Below the pieces are notes generated by a model. The model saw nothing but the letters and a program-made list of their open reading frames with translations. It was not told where the DNA came from and did no database searches. Source: Acidimicrobiia bacterium (GTDB lineage Bacteria > Actinomycetota > Acidimicrobiia > Acidimicrobiales > Bin134). From it: a stretch of DNA of 64,000 nt. Both the position numbers and the translations under genes were made by a program. The stretch lies in contig JAJDUJ010000006.1 in the NCBI GenBank assembly GCA_022826705.1, forward strand, positions 1 through 64,000, read 5' to 3'. Shown here in pieces: positions 1-9,067 of the stretch (the first letter of the stretch is position 1; each line of letters starts with the position of its first letter).

Positions 1-1
1 C

Positions 2-112
2 CGACGCAACACCGACCGAAAACCCGACTGCCGCCACGCCGCCCTATGCCTCGCCACCACCATCTTGATCACCGCAAAACTCATCGACCACAAAAACCGG
101 TGGAACCCCTGA
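2..112 (+). CDS. C-terminal fragment of a possible IS transposase (5' end outside window)
   Basis: An open frame enters from the left edge and stops with TGA at 110-112, giving 36 residues. It is rich in Arg, Thr, Ala, Leu and Ile and ends in AKLIDHKNRWNP. An arginine-rich stretch followed by a hydrophobic helix and an RLI/KLI-type tail is common at the ends of IS4/IS5-type DDE transposases, which is why I suggest one, but no catalytic residue is inside the window. It converges on the LLM oxidoreductase gene, only 24 bp away. It could equally be another small protein. Confidence 0.3.
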   Translation, partial: RRNTDRKPDCRHAALCLATTILITAKLIDHKNRWNP

Positions 113-136
113 CCAACCACCAATCCGCTAGGCCCC

Positions 137-1138
137 TTAGCCGCCCATCGCCGGGATGATCCGCTGGCCGTATGCGTTGAGGGTCTCGTCTTTCTGGTCG
201 TGCATGAGATAGATGGCGAACTGATCCACGCCCAGCGCCTCCAGTTCGCGCAGCCGGGCCAGATGGGCGTCCTCGTCCCCGAGAATGCAAAAGCGGTCGA
301 TGATCTCGTCGGGAACGAAGTCGGTGTGTTCGTGGCCCGCTTTGCCGTGACCGCTGTAGTCATAGCCCTCTCGGCCGGCGATGTAGTCGGTGAGCGCTTG
401 GGGCACACCCACCCCTTGGTCGCCGTAGCGGGCCACCAGGTCGGCGACGTGGTTGCCCACCATGCCGCCGAACCATCGGCATTGCTCTCGCTGGTGCTCG
501 ATGTTGTCGCCCACATAGGCGGGCGCGGCCACGCAGATGTACAGGCTGTCGGGATCGCGGCCCGCCTCATCGGCGGCCTGGCGGACGGCGGCGATGGTCC
601 ATTCGGCGATCGCCGTATCGGCCAATTGGAGGATGAAGCCATCCGACTCGCTGCCGCACAGGTGCAGCGCCTTGGGCCCGTAGGCCGCCATCAACACCTT
701 GAGCTCCGACTCTCCGGCCCACGGGAAGTGCTGCTGGGTGTCGTTGTATTCGGTCTTGCGGCCTTCAGCCAGGTCTTTGATCACCCGCATGGACTCGCCC
801 AACGTGGCCAGACTCCGGGGTTTGTGGCCGATAACCCGCATTGCGGAGTCGCCTCGGCCGATGCCGCACACGGTGCGGTTGCCGAACATGTCGTTCAGCG
901 TGGCGAAGAGCGAGGCGGTGACCGTCCAGTCCCGGGTTCCGGGGTTGGTGACCATGGGCCCGACGATCATGCGGTTGGTGGCCGAGAGCATCTGGCTGTA
1001 GATCACGTAGGGCTCTTGCCACAGCACATGGCTGTCGAAGGTCCAGCCGTAGTTGAAGCCGAGTGTCTCGGCCCGCTTGGCCAGCTCCACCACCCTCCAT
1101 GCCGGAGGATCGGTCTGAAGAACAACTCCGAAATCCAT
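137..1138 (-). CDS. LLM-class F420-dependent oxidoreductase
   Basis: A luciferase-like monooxygenase-fold protein of 333 aa, probably an F420-dependent flavoenzyme. The N-terminus (MDFGVVLQTDPP) and the central GIGRGDSAMR segment fit the family, and it resembles the subgroup (TIGR03842-like) often encoded beside dihydropyrimidinase. A TTG start at 1156 is possible, but ATG at 1138 is preferred because GAGGAGG lies six bases before it. It is the last gene of the pyrimidine-degradation operon, 27 bp after the semialdehyde dehydrogenase stop. The substrate is unknown; oxidation or reduction of a pyrimidine-derived intermediate is inferred from context only. Confidence 0.85.
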   Translation of the reverse strand: MDFGVVLQTDPPAWRVVELAKRAETLGFNYGWTFDSHVLWQEPYVIYSQMLSATNRMIVGPMVTNPGTRDWTVTASLFATLNDMFGNRTVCGIGRGDSAMRVIGHKPRSLATLGESMRVIKDLAEGRKTEYNDTQQHFPWAGESELKVLMAAYGPKALHLCGSESDGFILQLADTAIAEWTIAAVRQAADEAGRDPDSLYICVAAPAYVGDNIEHQREQCRWFGGMVGNHVADLVARYGDQGVGVPQALTDYIAGREGYDYSGHGKAGHEHTDFVPDEIIDRFCILGDEDAHLARLRELEALGVDQFAIYLMHDQKDETLNAYGQRIIPAMGG

Positions 1139-1165
1139 CGCTACCTCCTCATCCAATCGGACCTA

Positions 1166-2653
<1,488 letters not shown>

Positions 2654-2675
2654 TCCCCCTCCGGTTATCCAGGTT

Positions 2676-4085
2676 CTAAATCAGGTAGGAGCTGAGACCG
2701 CGGCGCAGGTATTGCCCGTCACCCATGGAGCCCAGGTACTGATTGTTGTCGACGATGACCCGGCCCCTCGACAACACGGTGTCGACGTGGCCGCTGACCT
2801 CGATCCCCTCATAGGCGGAGTGGTCGATGTTCATGTGGTGGTTCTCCACGCTGATGGTCCAGGTTGCCTGGGGGTCGTAGATCACCACATCGGCATCGGA
2901 ACCGGGCTGGATGATGCCCTTGCGGGGATAGAGGCCCATCATGCGGGCCGGGGTGGTGGAGCACAGCTCCACCCAGCGGGGCAGGGTGATCTCCCCGGAG
3001 GCCACCCCCTGGAAGATCAGGTCCATCCGGTGCTCGACGCCCCCGATGCCGTTGGGTATGGCCCGGAAGTCGCCAACGCCCAACTCCTTCTGCTCCTTCA
3101 TGCAGAACGGGCAGTGGTCGGTGGCCACCACGGCCAGGTCGTTGGTGCGCAGCCCCTTCCACAGCTCGTCTTGGTGGTGGTCGTGGTGAGACCGTATCGG
3201 GGTTGAGCACACGTAGGCCGCTCCGTCCCAGCCCTGGTCGAGGTGCTCTTCGAGGCTGAAGTACAGGTATTGCGGACAAGTCTCGGCGAACACGTTGCCG
3301 CCGTTGTTGCGGGCGATGGCCACCTGCTCCAGCGCCTGCTTGGCCGACAGGTGTACGATATAGAGGGGGGCGGCGCCCACCTTGGCCAGTTGGATGGCCC
3401 GATGGGTGGCCTCCGACTCGAACTCGGCCCGGCGCACGTACCCGTGGTTCACCGGGTCGGTCTCGCCCCGCTCGTAGGCCTGCTCGGCCAGCACGTCGAT
3501 GGCGATCCCGTTCTCGGCGTGCATCATCATGAGCCCGCCGTTGCCGGCGCACTGCTGCATGGCCCGCAGGATCTGGCCGTCGTCGCTGTAGAACACGCCG
3601 GGGTAGGCCATGAACAGCTTGAAGCTGGTGACCCCCTCGTTCACCAGCAGGTCCATCTCCTTGAGGGCGGCGTCGGTGACGTCGCCGATGATCATGTGGA
3701 AGCCGTAGTCGATGGCGCACCGGCCCTCGGCCTGCTCCATGCGAGCGTCGAAGCACTCGCGCACGTCCAGCCCGTAGCTCTGGGTGGCGAAGTCCACGAT
3801 GGTGGTGGTGCCGCCCCAGGCGGCGGCCCGGGTGCCGGTCTCGAAATTGTCGGAGGCGATGGTGCCGCCGAAGGGCAGCTCCATGTGGGTGTGTACGTCT
3901 ACCCCGCCGGGCACCACCAGCTTGCCGGCGGCGTCAATCACCCGGTCAGCCCCGTTCTCGGCTGACAGGGCCAGCTCGGACCTCGGCTGCAACACGGCGA
4001 CGATCACCTCGCCTTCGATCAGGACTTCGGCCGGATCAGCTCCGGTCGAGCTCACCACCGTGCCGTTCTTGATCAAAATGGTCAT
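2676..4085 (-). CDS. hydA: Dihydropyrimidinase / D-hydantoinase
   Basis: A 469-aa cyclic amidohydrolase that opens dihydrouracil or dihydrothymine to the N-carbamoyl-beta-amino acid. All binuclear-metal ligands are visible: HTH (H65, H67), the lysine to be carboxylated in TSFKLFMAYP (K156), H189 in MMMHAEN, H245 in YIVHLS and D323 in ATDHCPF. Length and the C-terminal metal-independent barrel segment are normal for the family. It sits between the aminotransferase and MmsA genes, all on the minus strand with gaps of 22-42 bp. Dihydropyrimidine dehydrogenase, the preceding enzyme, is not in the window. Confidence 0.93.
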   Translation of the reverse strand: MTILIKNGTVVSSTGADPAEVLIEGEVIVAVLQPRSELALSAENGADRVIDAAGKLVVPGGVDVHTHMELPFGGTIASDNFETGTRAAAWGGTTTIVDFATQSYGLDVRECFDARMEQAEGRCAIDYGFHMIIGDVTDAALKEMDLLVNEGVTSFKLFMAYPGVFYSDDGQILRAMQQCAGNGGLMMMHAENGIAIDVLAEQAYERGETDPVNHGYVRRAEFESEATHRAIQLAKVGAAPLYIVHLSAKQALEQVAIARNNGGNVFAETCPQYLYFSLEEHLDQGWDGAAYVCSTPIRSHHDHHQDELWKGLRTNDLAVVATDHCPFCMKEQKELGVGDFRAIPNGIGGVEHRMDLIFQGVASGEITLPRWVELCSTTPARMMGLYPRKGIIQPGSDADVVIYDPQATWTISVENHHMNIDHSAYEGIEVSGHVDTVLSRGRVIVDNNQYLGSMGDGQYLRRGLSSYLI

Positions 4086-4125
4086 GGTTTCTGCCCCCTA
4101 TTCGTCTTCGATGAGAGTGGTCATG
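4064..4125. repeat. Degraded duplicate of the dihydropyrimidinase start in the intergenic gap
   Basis: The first 22 bases of the dihydropyrimidinase gene (4064-4085, read on the minus strand as MTILIKN) are mirrored by 4104-4125, which read MTTLIED and then stop. The two segments match at roughly 16 of 22 positions, including an exact 8-base core (tggtcatg), and lie 39 bp apart. This may be a chance resemblance, but the spacing equals that of clearer direct repeats at other gene ends in this window. Confidence 0.3.
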
Positions 4126-4127
4126 CC

Positions 4128-5426
4128 TCAAACCTGCCTGTCGATTTCCTCAATGGTCTCGAGAATGGCGGTCACGCCCTCGTCGATCTCCTCCTCGGCC
4201 ACATCCAGCATCGGGGTGATCCGAAGGGCGTTGCCGTACAGCCCTCCCTTGCCCACCAGAAGCCCCCGCCGCTTGCACCCTTCGAGCAGTTCGCCGGCCC
4301 GGCTGGCGTCGGGCTGAATCGAGCCCGGCTCCACTATCTCTATGGCCTGCATAAGCCCCTTGCCCCGCAACTCGACGATCCACGGCGTCTGCTCGGCCAC
4401 CGGCCGAAGCGCGTCGGCCAGCCGCTTGCCCATGCGCAGGGCGTTGCCCTGGAGGTCGTTTTCCCGCACGTAGTTCAACGTGGCCAGCCCCGCCGCCGTC
4501 GACAGCGGGTTCCCGCCGAACGTGGAGAAGCTCAGGGCCTTGATGGTGTCCATGATCTCGGCTCGGGCCACGATGCCCGCCAGCGTGATCCCGTTGCCCA
4601 CGCCCTTGGCGAAGGTGAGCATGTCGGGAACGATGTCGTGGGCCTGGTAACCCCAGAAGTGCTCGCCGGTGCGCCCCCAGCCGGTCTGCACCTCGTCGGT
4701 CACGAACAGGATCCCCCGGTTGGCCAGCACCTTGTGCATCGACCCGAAGAACCCGTCCGGCGGGGTGGCGAACCCGCCGACGCCCTGGATGGGCTCGGCG
4801 ATGAGGCAGGCCGCCGACCCGGTGGTCATCATGTCGAGAACCTGGGTGAGGTCGTCGGTGCAGGCCTCGGTGAACTCCTCGTCGTCCAAGTGCCGGAAGG
4901 GACTGCGCAGCTGATACGCCCCGTGGACGAAGTGTACCGACAGGCCCGAGAGCGCGGTCGACGACCAGGAGGAGTGCGAGGTTATGGCCTGCGCGGTGAA
5001 CGAGCGGCCGTGATAGCTGTTGCGCATGGCCAGCACTTCGTTGGACTTTCGGTGGCTGGTGGCCAGCAAGATGGCGGTGTCGTTGGCCTCGCTGCCGGAG
5101 GTGGTGAAGAACACCCGGGCGTCCGGGATGCCGCTGATGGCCGCGATCTCCTCGGCCAACTCGATCATCGGCTCGCAGAGGTACAGCGTGGAGGTGTGCA
5201 GCACCTTGGACGCCTGCTCACCGATGGCCGTAGTAACCGCAGGATTGTTGTGCCCCACCATGGTGGTGAGCACGCCGCCGAAGAAGTCGAGGTACCGGTT
5301 CCCCTCCACGTCCCACACGTAGCTCCCCTGGCCGCGCTCGATGCTGATGGGATCGGCGTAGAGCGGCTTGACGTAGGAAGGGAGAATCGCCTGGTAGCGC
5401 TGATGCAGAGCGGCGTTGGTGGTCAC
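4128..5426 (-). CDS. Class III PLP aminotransferase (beta-alanine/pyruvate or glyoxylate type)
   Basis: A 432-aa fold-type I, class III aminotransferase. The family signature DEVQTGWGRTG begins at residue 244 and the PLP-binding lysine is K274 in TFAKGVGNG; TSGSEAND (about 109-116) supplies phosphate contacts. It resembles the AGXT2 / beta-alanine-pyruvate branch more than ornithine transaminases. Starting at GTG 5426, it follows the beta-ureidopropionase stop by 10 bp. In this context it most likely removes the amino group of beta-alanine or beta-aminoisobutyrate to give the semialdehyde used by MmsA. The acceptor keto acid cannot be read from sequence. Confidence 0.88.
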   Translation of the reverse strand: MTTNAALHQRYQAILPSYVKPLYADPISIERGQGSYVWDVEGNRYLDFFGGVLTTMVGHNNPAVTTAIGEQASKVLHTSTLYLCEPMIELAEEIAAISGIPDARVFFTTSGSEANDTAILLATSHRKSNEVLAMRNSYHGRSFTAQAITSHSSWSSTALSGLSVHFVHGAYQLRSPFRHLDDEEFTEACTDDLTQVLDMMTTGSAACLIAEPIQGVGGFATPPDGFFGSMHKVLANRGILFVTDEVQTGWGRTGEHFWGYQAHDIVPDMLTFAKGVGNGITLAGIVARAEIMDTIKALSFSTFGGNPLSTAAGLATLNYVRENDLQGNALRMGKRLADALRPVAEQTPWIVELRGKGLMQAIEIVEPGSIQPDASRAGELLEGCKRRGLLVGKGGLYGNALRITPMLDVAEEEIDEGVTAILETIEEIDRQV

Positions 5427-5436
5427 GGCGGTGGGC

Positions 5437-6279
5437 TCACGCCTCGGTGAGGGGCCCGTACATGTCGGGGCGGCGATCTCGGTAGAAGGCCCACTGCGCT
5501 CGGGTCTCGTCGATCATGGCGAAGTCGAGGTCGCGGATCACCAGCTCCTCCTCCTGGTCAGATGCCGGATCTTCAACGAATTGGCCGCGGGGGTTGGCGA
5601 AATACGACGTGCCGTAGAAGTCGTTGTCGCCCAGCGGCTCGATGCCCACCCGATTGATGGCCCCCACGAAATACATGTTGGCCGCGGCCGACGCCGTCTG
5701 CTCCAGCTTCCACAGATACGCCGACAGGCCCCGGCTAGTGGCCGAGGGGTTGAACACCACTTGGGCGCCGTTGAGGCCGAGGGCGCGCCAACCCTCAGGG
5801 AAGTGGCGGTCGTAGCAGATGTACACCCCGACTCTTCCCACTGCGGTGTCAAACACCGGATAGCCGAGGTTGCCGGGGCGGAAATAGAACTTCTCCCAGA
5901 AGCCCTTCACCTGGGGGATGTGAGTCTTGCGGTACTTGCCCAGGTAGGTGCCGTCGGCGTCGACGACCGCGGCGGTGTTGTAGAGGATTCCCGGCTGCTC
6001 TTCCTCGTACATCGGCAGCACCAGCACCATGCCGTGCTTGGCGGCGATCTCCTGGAACCGCTTGGTGGTGGGCCCGTCGGGGATGGCCTCGGCGTAGCTG
6101 TAGTAGTCGGTCTCCTGCACCTGGCAGAAGTAGGGCCCGTAGAAGAGCTCCTGGAAGCACATCACCCGGGCTCCTGCCGCCGCGGCCTCAGTCACATACT
6201 TCTCGTGCAACTCGACCATGGACTCCTGATCACCAGTCCACGCGGCCTGCACGATTGCAGCCCTGACGACATCGGACAT
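5437..6279 (-). CDS. N-carbamoyl-beta-alanine amidohydrolase (beta-ureidopropionase)
   Basis: A 280-aa nitrilase-superfamily (C-N hydrolase) enzyme. The catalytic triad is complete: E44 in CFQELFYG, K118 in KYRKTHIP and C155 in ICYDRHFPE. It would release beta-alanine, ammonia and CO2 from N-carbamoyl-beta-alanine, following dihydropyrimidinase. GGGAGG lies nine bases before the ATG. It is the first gene of the five-gene operon, so the promoter should lie in 6280-6444. N-carbamoylputrescine amidase is a related alternative, but the gene neighbours argue for the pyrimidine route. Confidence 0.88.
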   Translation of the reverse strand: MSDVVRAAIVQAAWTGDQESMVELHEKYVTEAAAAGARVMCFQELFYGPYFCQVQETDYYSYAEAIPDGPTTKRFQEIAAKHGMVLVLPMYEEEQPGILYNTAAVVDADGTYLGKYRKTHIPQVKGFWEKFYFRPGNLGYPVFDTAVGRVGVYICYDRHFPEGWRALGLNGAQVVFNPSATSRGLSAYLWKLEQTASAAANMYFVGAINRVGIEPLGDNDFYGTSYFANPRGQFVEDPASDQEEELVIRDLDFAMIDETRAQWAFYRDRRPDMYGPLTEA

Positions 6280-6312
6280 GGGGCGCCTCCCAAGCTCTCT
6301 TTGCGGCGCTTT

Positions 6313-6358
6313 CGGGGGTTAAATGCCCGACAGCGCTGACTTAAGGAATAAACCCCCG
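6313..6358. promoter_or_regulatory. Nested inverted repeat upstream of the pyrimidine operon
   Basis: Arms CGGGGGTT (6313-6320) and AACCCCCG (6351-6358) form an exact 8-bp inverted repeat. Its centre nearly coincides with a second palindrome, CAGCGCTG (6331-6338). It lies 34-79 bp upstream of the first operon gene, where a promoter or operator would be expected. A dimeric repressor site is one reading; a stem-loop at the end of the upstream gene is another. No regulator gene is adjacent. Confidence 0.3.
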
Positions 6359-6444
6359 ATTATTATCGAACTCAGCACTCCACTGCAAGAGCCTCTTCAA
6401 CCCAATGATAACCCGTATCGACGACACACCCTCACCCTCTCCAC

Positions 6445-9060
6445 TCACGCACCCCCTATCCACACCTGAAAGGAATAGCCCTCTTCAAGCCACGAGTCCT
6501 CATAATGTGGACGAGTGAACAGCAACCGCACACCTCCAGGCTGCAAGAGATTGGGGACAGGAATCCTGTCCACAGCAACATACTCTTGTACTCTGGTGGC
6601 GCTGGAGTAACCAGTTGTGAAAAGAACAGCCCTTTTTACATCACTTACAACGCCATTTCTGTCAACAATAGCAACGTAGGCTCGAAGATCATCAATGGCC
6701 TGGTAGCCAATGGGAGCACTCAAGGTTGGGTGCGAATCAGGAGTGTCAATGTAAGCGTAGAGATCTACAAAGCCAGCGGGTGTTTCAAAATCATAACAAT
6801 ATTCTTCAGTTCTCAGTCGCAAATGGACATCGTCCGCCTGGGTATCTTCCAGGCGTAGCCCACAAGGTAAGTCACCATAGGTAGCCACAAAGGTATCGAT
6901 ACTGACATGCTGATAGATTTTGAAATACCTATCAGTAATATATCCTTCATAGTCCCCCCACCAATACGAACTCTCCTCTAAGCGAGCGTCTGCTTCCTTT
7001 TCGTACACTGAGCCTACTGCAAAATGAGCAATGCGGAACGATCGACTGATATCAACCTTCTCCGACAAGGTCGCTGAAACGTTGAATTCAAATTCTGAGT
7101 TAGAAGCACTCCCTTCCCAACCACCAATATAGATTTCAAATGGAGCACGTTCTCCTGGTTGGATGGTCAATGGCCACGCCCAAAAGTTTTCAGTATCTAC
7201 GTTGTTCGCTCTCACTATCCTTACTACCACATCGCGGGCGAACAGCCGATCTGACACATTGTGAATCAATCCCCGCACAAATCCATCATCTGCTGAAACT
7301 GTGAAGGGATCAATAAGAATTGACTCTGCAAGCATTGGATATGACTGGAAATCATTAAACAAGCCATAATATCCCAATGGGACATCAAATGTGTGAGCTC
7401 GGGCACTCCCAATAATTTTATAGTCTTCTTTCGTCAAACCACCAGACCGGTCGCAGGACCCCGATGACCAACCCCTGTGTTCTTCTAAATTTGTATCACT
7501 CTGGCTAACTGCCCGTAATCGGTTCGATAAGGGCTCCATCGAATCTGCTTTACCAACCCACGTTTGGACGCCAGTGCGGCGAGAAAAAGCAGATGTCTCA
7601 GTCATACCTGTTATTTCCGCATAGATCTCCGGCGTTGTCCTTATCGCAAATGTTGGGTCGATTCCACCTGAGTCGAAATTGATAAACGAGGTTTGTGGTG
7701 CAACGATCCGCCTTCGCGTTCCGTCACTATCCTCATCAAATTCCACTTTAAATGGAATCGATTCTATCACATCCAATACGCGATTTGATTCAGTTATAGC
7801 CCGAAAAACTCGAATATTATTTACTTCAACGTGGAGTTTCTCATCGTAGTGCTGCGGGAACACACGTTCAGGTATATAGTACAAATCGGAATGTTGGAGC
7901 ATGGAGAATTCAGATACAATGGCATCTAAGTCCACGCTGTCCACCAACACACTTGGATACGCCTGTTCAAATGACTCTCTACTTATAAGATGATGTTCAG
8001 GGCCTCGAGACCAATTCTCCCACTCCTCAAACTCGTATAGACGTTCATCAAATATCATCAAGTACAAGGGGCGGTTTCCCGTTAAAGTCCCCGACCTATT
8101 GAAGTCATTACCAAAGGCTCGACTAACATCTACATCGGTTGAAAAATTGTAAGTGACATTGGCCAGAACATTGCCTGCAGGCTCACGCCTAAGAGTCCGA
8201 ACTTCTTGATATCCCCATGGAGATATACGTTCGTTCTTAGTCCTAAAGTGAGGCGAGTCTATCGGAAGTCGACTAGGCACCCAATCAATAGCTATCTCAA
8301 AAGGAGCACGTTCGCCGGGCATGACTGTTAGTGGCCACTGCCAAGTAGCGCCGTCAGCACCATCCAAGGATTCAAGAGTGACAACAACATCTCTTGCAAA
8401 CATTTTGTCAGAAAGATTGCGTACGAACCCTCGCGCCACACATTCCCTTATGTCAAATGACTCAACAATCAATTCATCTCGAGGTTCAGCCGGAACCTCA
8501 ATGTCAAATGCATAAAAGTAGGAGTCAGGAATGTTGTTATAATCTTCAATCAATGGTCTTTCGACACGAATTGTCCCATCCTCTGTAAGAATACCGACAT
8601 GAAAATGCTCTTCATCCTCCCATGGCTCCACCACTTGTATCTCTTCTTCTAGCTCACTTTCTGGATCTAAGGCAAAAAATTCAGCTTCAGGAGCATACGG
8701 TTCTCTATTTTTTTCAGATGTGGAACTTTTGCTGATTGCTTCTTCAGATTCAACATCTTGCGCACTTACCAGATAACCGTTAGAGAACTCTGATGTTGCG
8801 TTTGGTGGCAACGGAGTCGGGATTGAAACAGGTGTCTCTTCCACTGGTTGCAAACTAGGCGAGCCTGTAGGTGCGACCACTTCGGCAGCAGACTCTTCAA
8901 TCGTATTTTGTGGAATCCCATCACTCTGCGATTCAGGCAGTTTAGAACCGCAGTAGGTCATCATAACAACCATGAAAACTACGGCTGCAAGCGCAGTCCT
9001 CCAATTTGAGATCCAGTTTCCTCCGTTCTGTGCCAGATTGGCTCTAGGTCTGGTATTCAC
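6445..9060 (-). CDS. Membrane-anchored extracellular protein with a duplicated Ig-like (FxLYD-like) unit; function unknown
   Basis: An 871-aa protein I do not recognise. A hydrophobic segment at residues 21-36 followed by Cys37 suggests an N-terminal anchor or a poor lipobox. Residues 40-170 are acidic and low complexity. Two related units follow: GFVRNLSDKMFARDVVV (211-227) matches a similar string near 599-613, and PLTVMPGERAPFEI (243-256) matches PLTIQPGERAPFEI (630-643); later blocks (VDVSRAF/VDISRSF) also align, so each unit is about 300 aa, offset by about 385. The pattern resembles FxLYD/Ig-like surface domains. The GTG start lies 7 bp after the upstream FN3 gene stop, implying coupling. 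Base composition is far more AT-rich than the neighbours, suggesting transfer. Confidence 0.75.
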   Translation of the reverse strand: MNTRPRANLAQNGGNWISNWRTALAAVVFMVVMMTYCGSKLPESQSDGIPQNTIEESAAEVVAPTGSPSLQPVEETPVSIPTPLPPNATSEFSNGYLVSAQDVESEEAISKSSTSEKNREPYAPEAEFFALDPESELEEEIQVVEPWEDEEHFHVGILTEDGTIRVERPLIEDYNNIPDSYFYAFDIEVPAEPRDELIVESFDIRECVARGFVRNLSDKMFARDVVVTLESLDGADGATWQWPLTVMPGERAPFEIAIDWVPSRLPIDSPHFRTKNERISPWGYQEVRTLRREPAGNVLANVTYNFSTDVDVSRAFGNDFNRSGTLTGNRPLYLMIFDERLYEFEEWENWSRGPEHHLISRESFEQAYPSVLVDSVDLDAIVSEFSMLQHSDLYYIPERVFPQHYDEKLHVEVNNIRVFRAITESNRVLDVIESIPFKVEFDEDSDGTRRRIVAPQTSFINFDSGGIDPTFAIRTTPEIYAEITGMTETSAFSRRTGVQTWVGKADSMEPLSNRLRAVSQSDTNLEEHRGWSSGSCDRSGGLTKEDYKIIGSARAHTFDVPLGYYGLFNDFQSYPMLAESILIDPFTVSADDGFVRGLIHNVSDRLFARDVVVRIVRANNVDTENFWAWPLTIQPGERAPFEIYIGGWEGSASNSEFEFNVSATLSEKVDISRSFRIAHFAVGSVYEKEADARLEESSYWWGDYEGYITDRYFKIYQHVSIDTFVATYGDLPCGLRLEDTQADDVHLRLRTEEYCYDFETPAGFVDLYAYIDTPDSHPTLSAPIGYQAIDDLRAYVAIVDRNGVVSDVKRAVLFTTGYSSATRVQEYVAVDRIPVPNLLQPGGVRLLFTRPHYEDSWLEEGYSFQVWIGGA

Positions 9061-9067
9061 AACACCT

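Noticed and set aside
6505..6858. 117-aa plus-strand frame inside the AT-rich gene
   Set aside because: No ribosome site or recognisable domain, and it lies fully inside the better-supported 871-aa gene.
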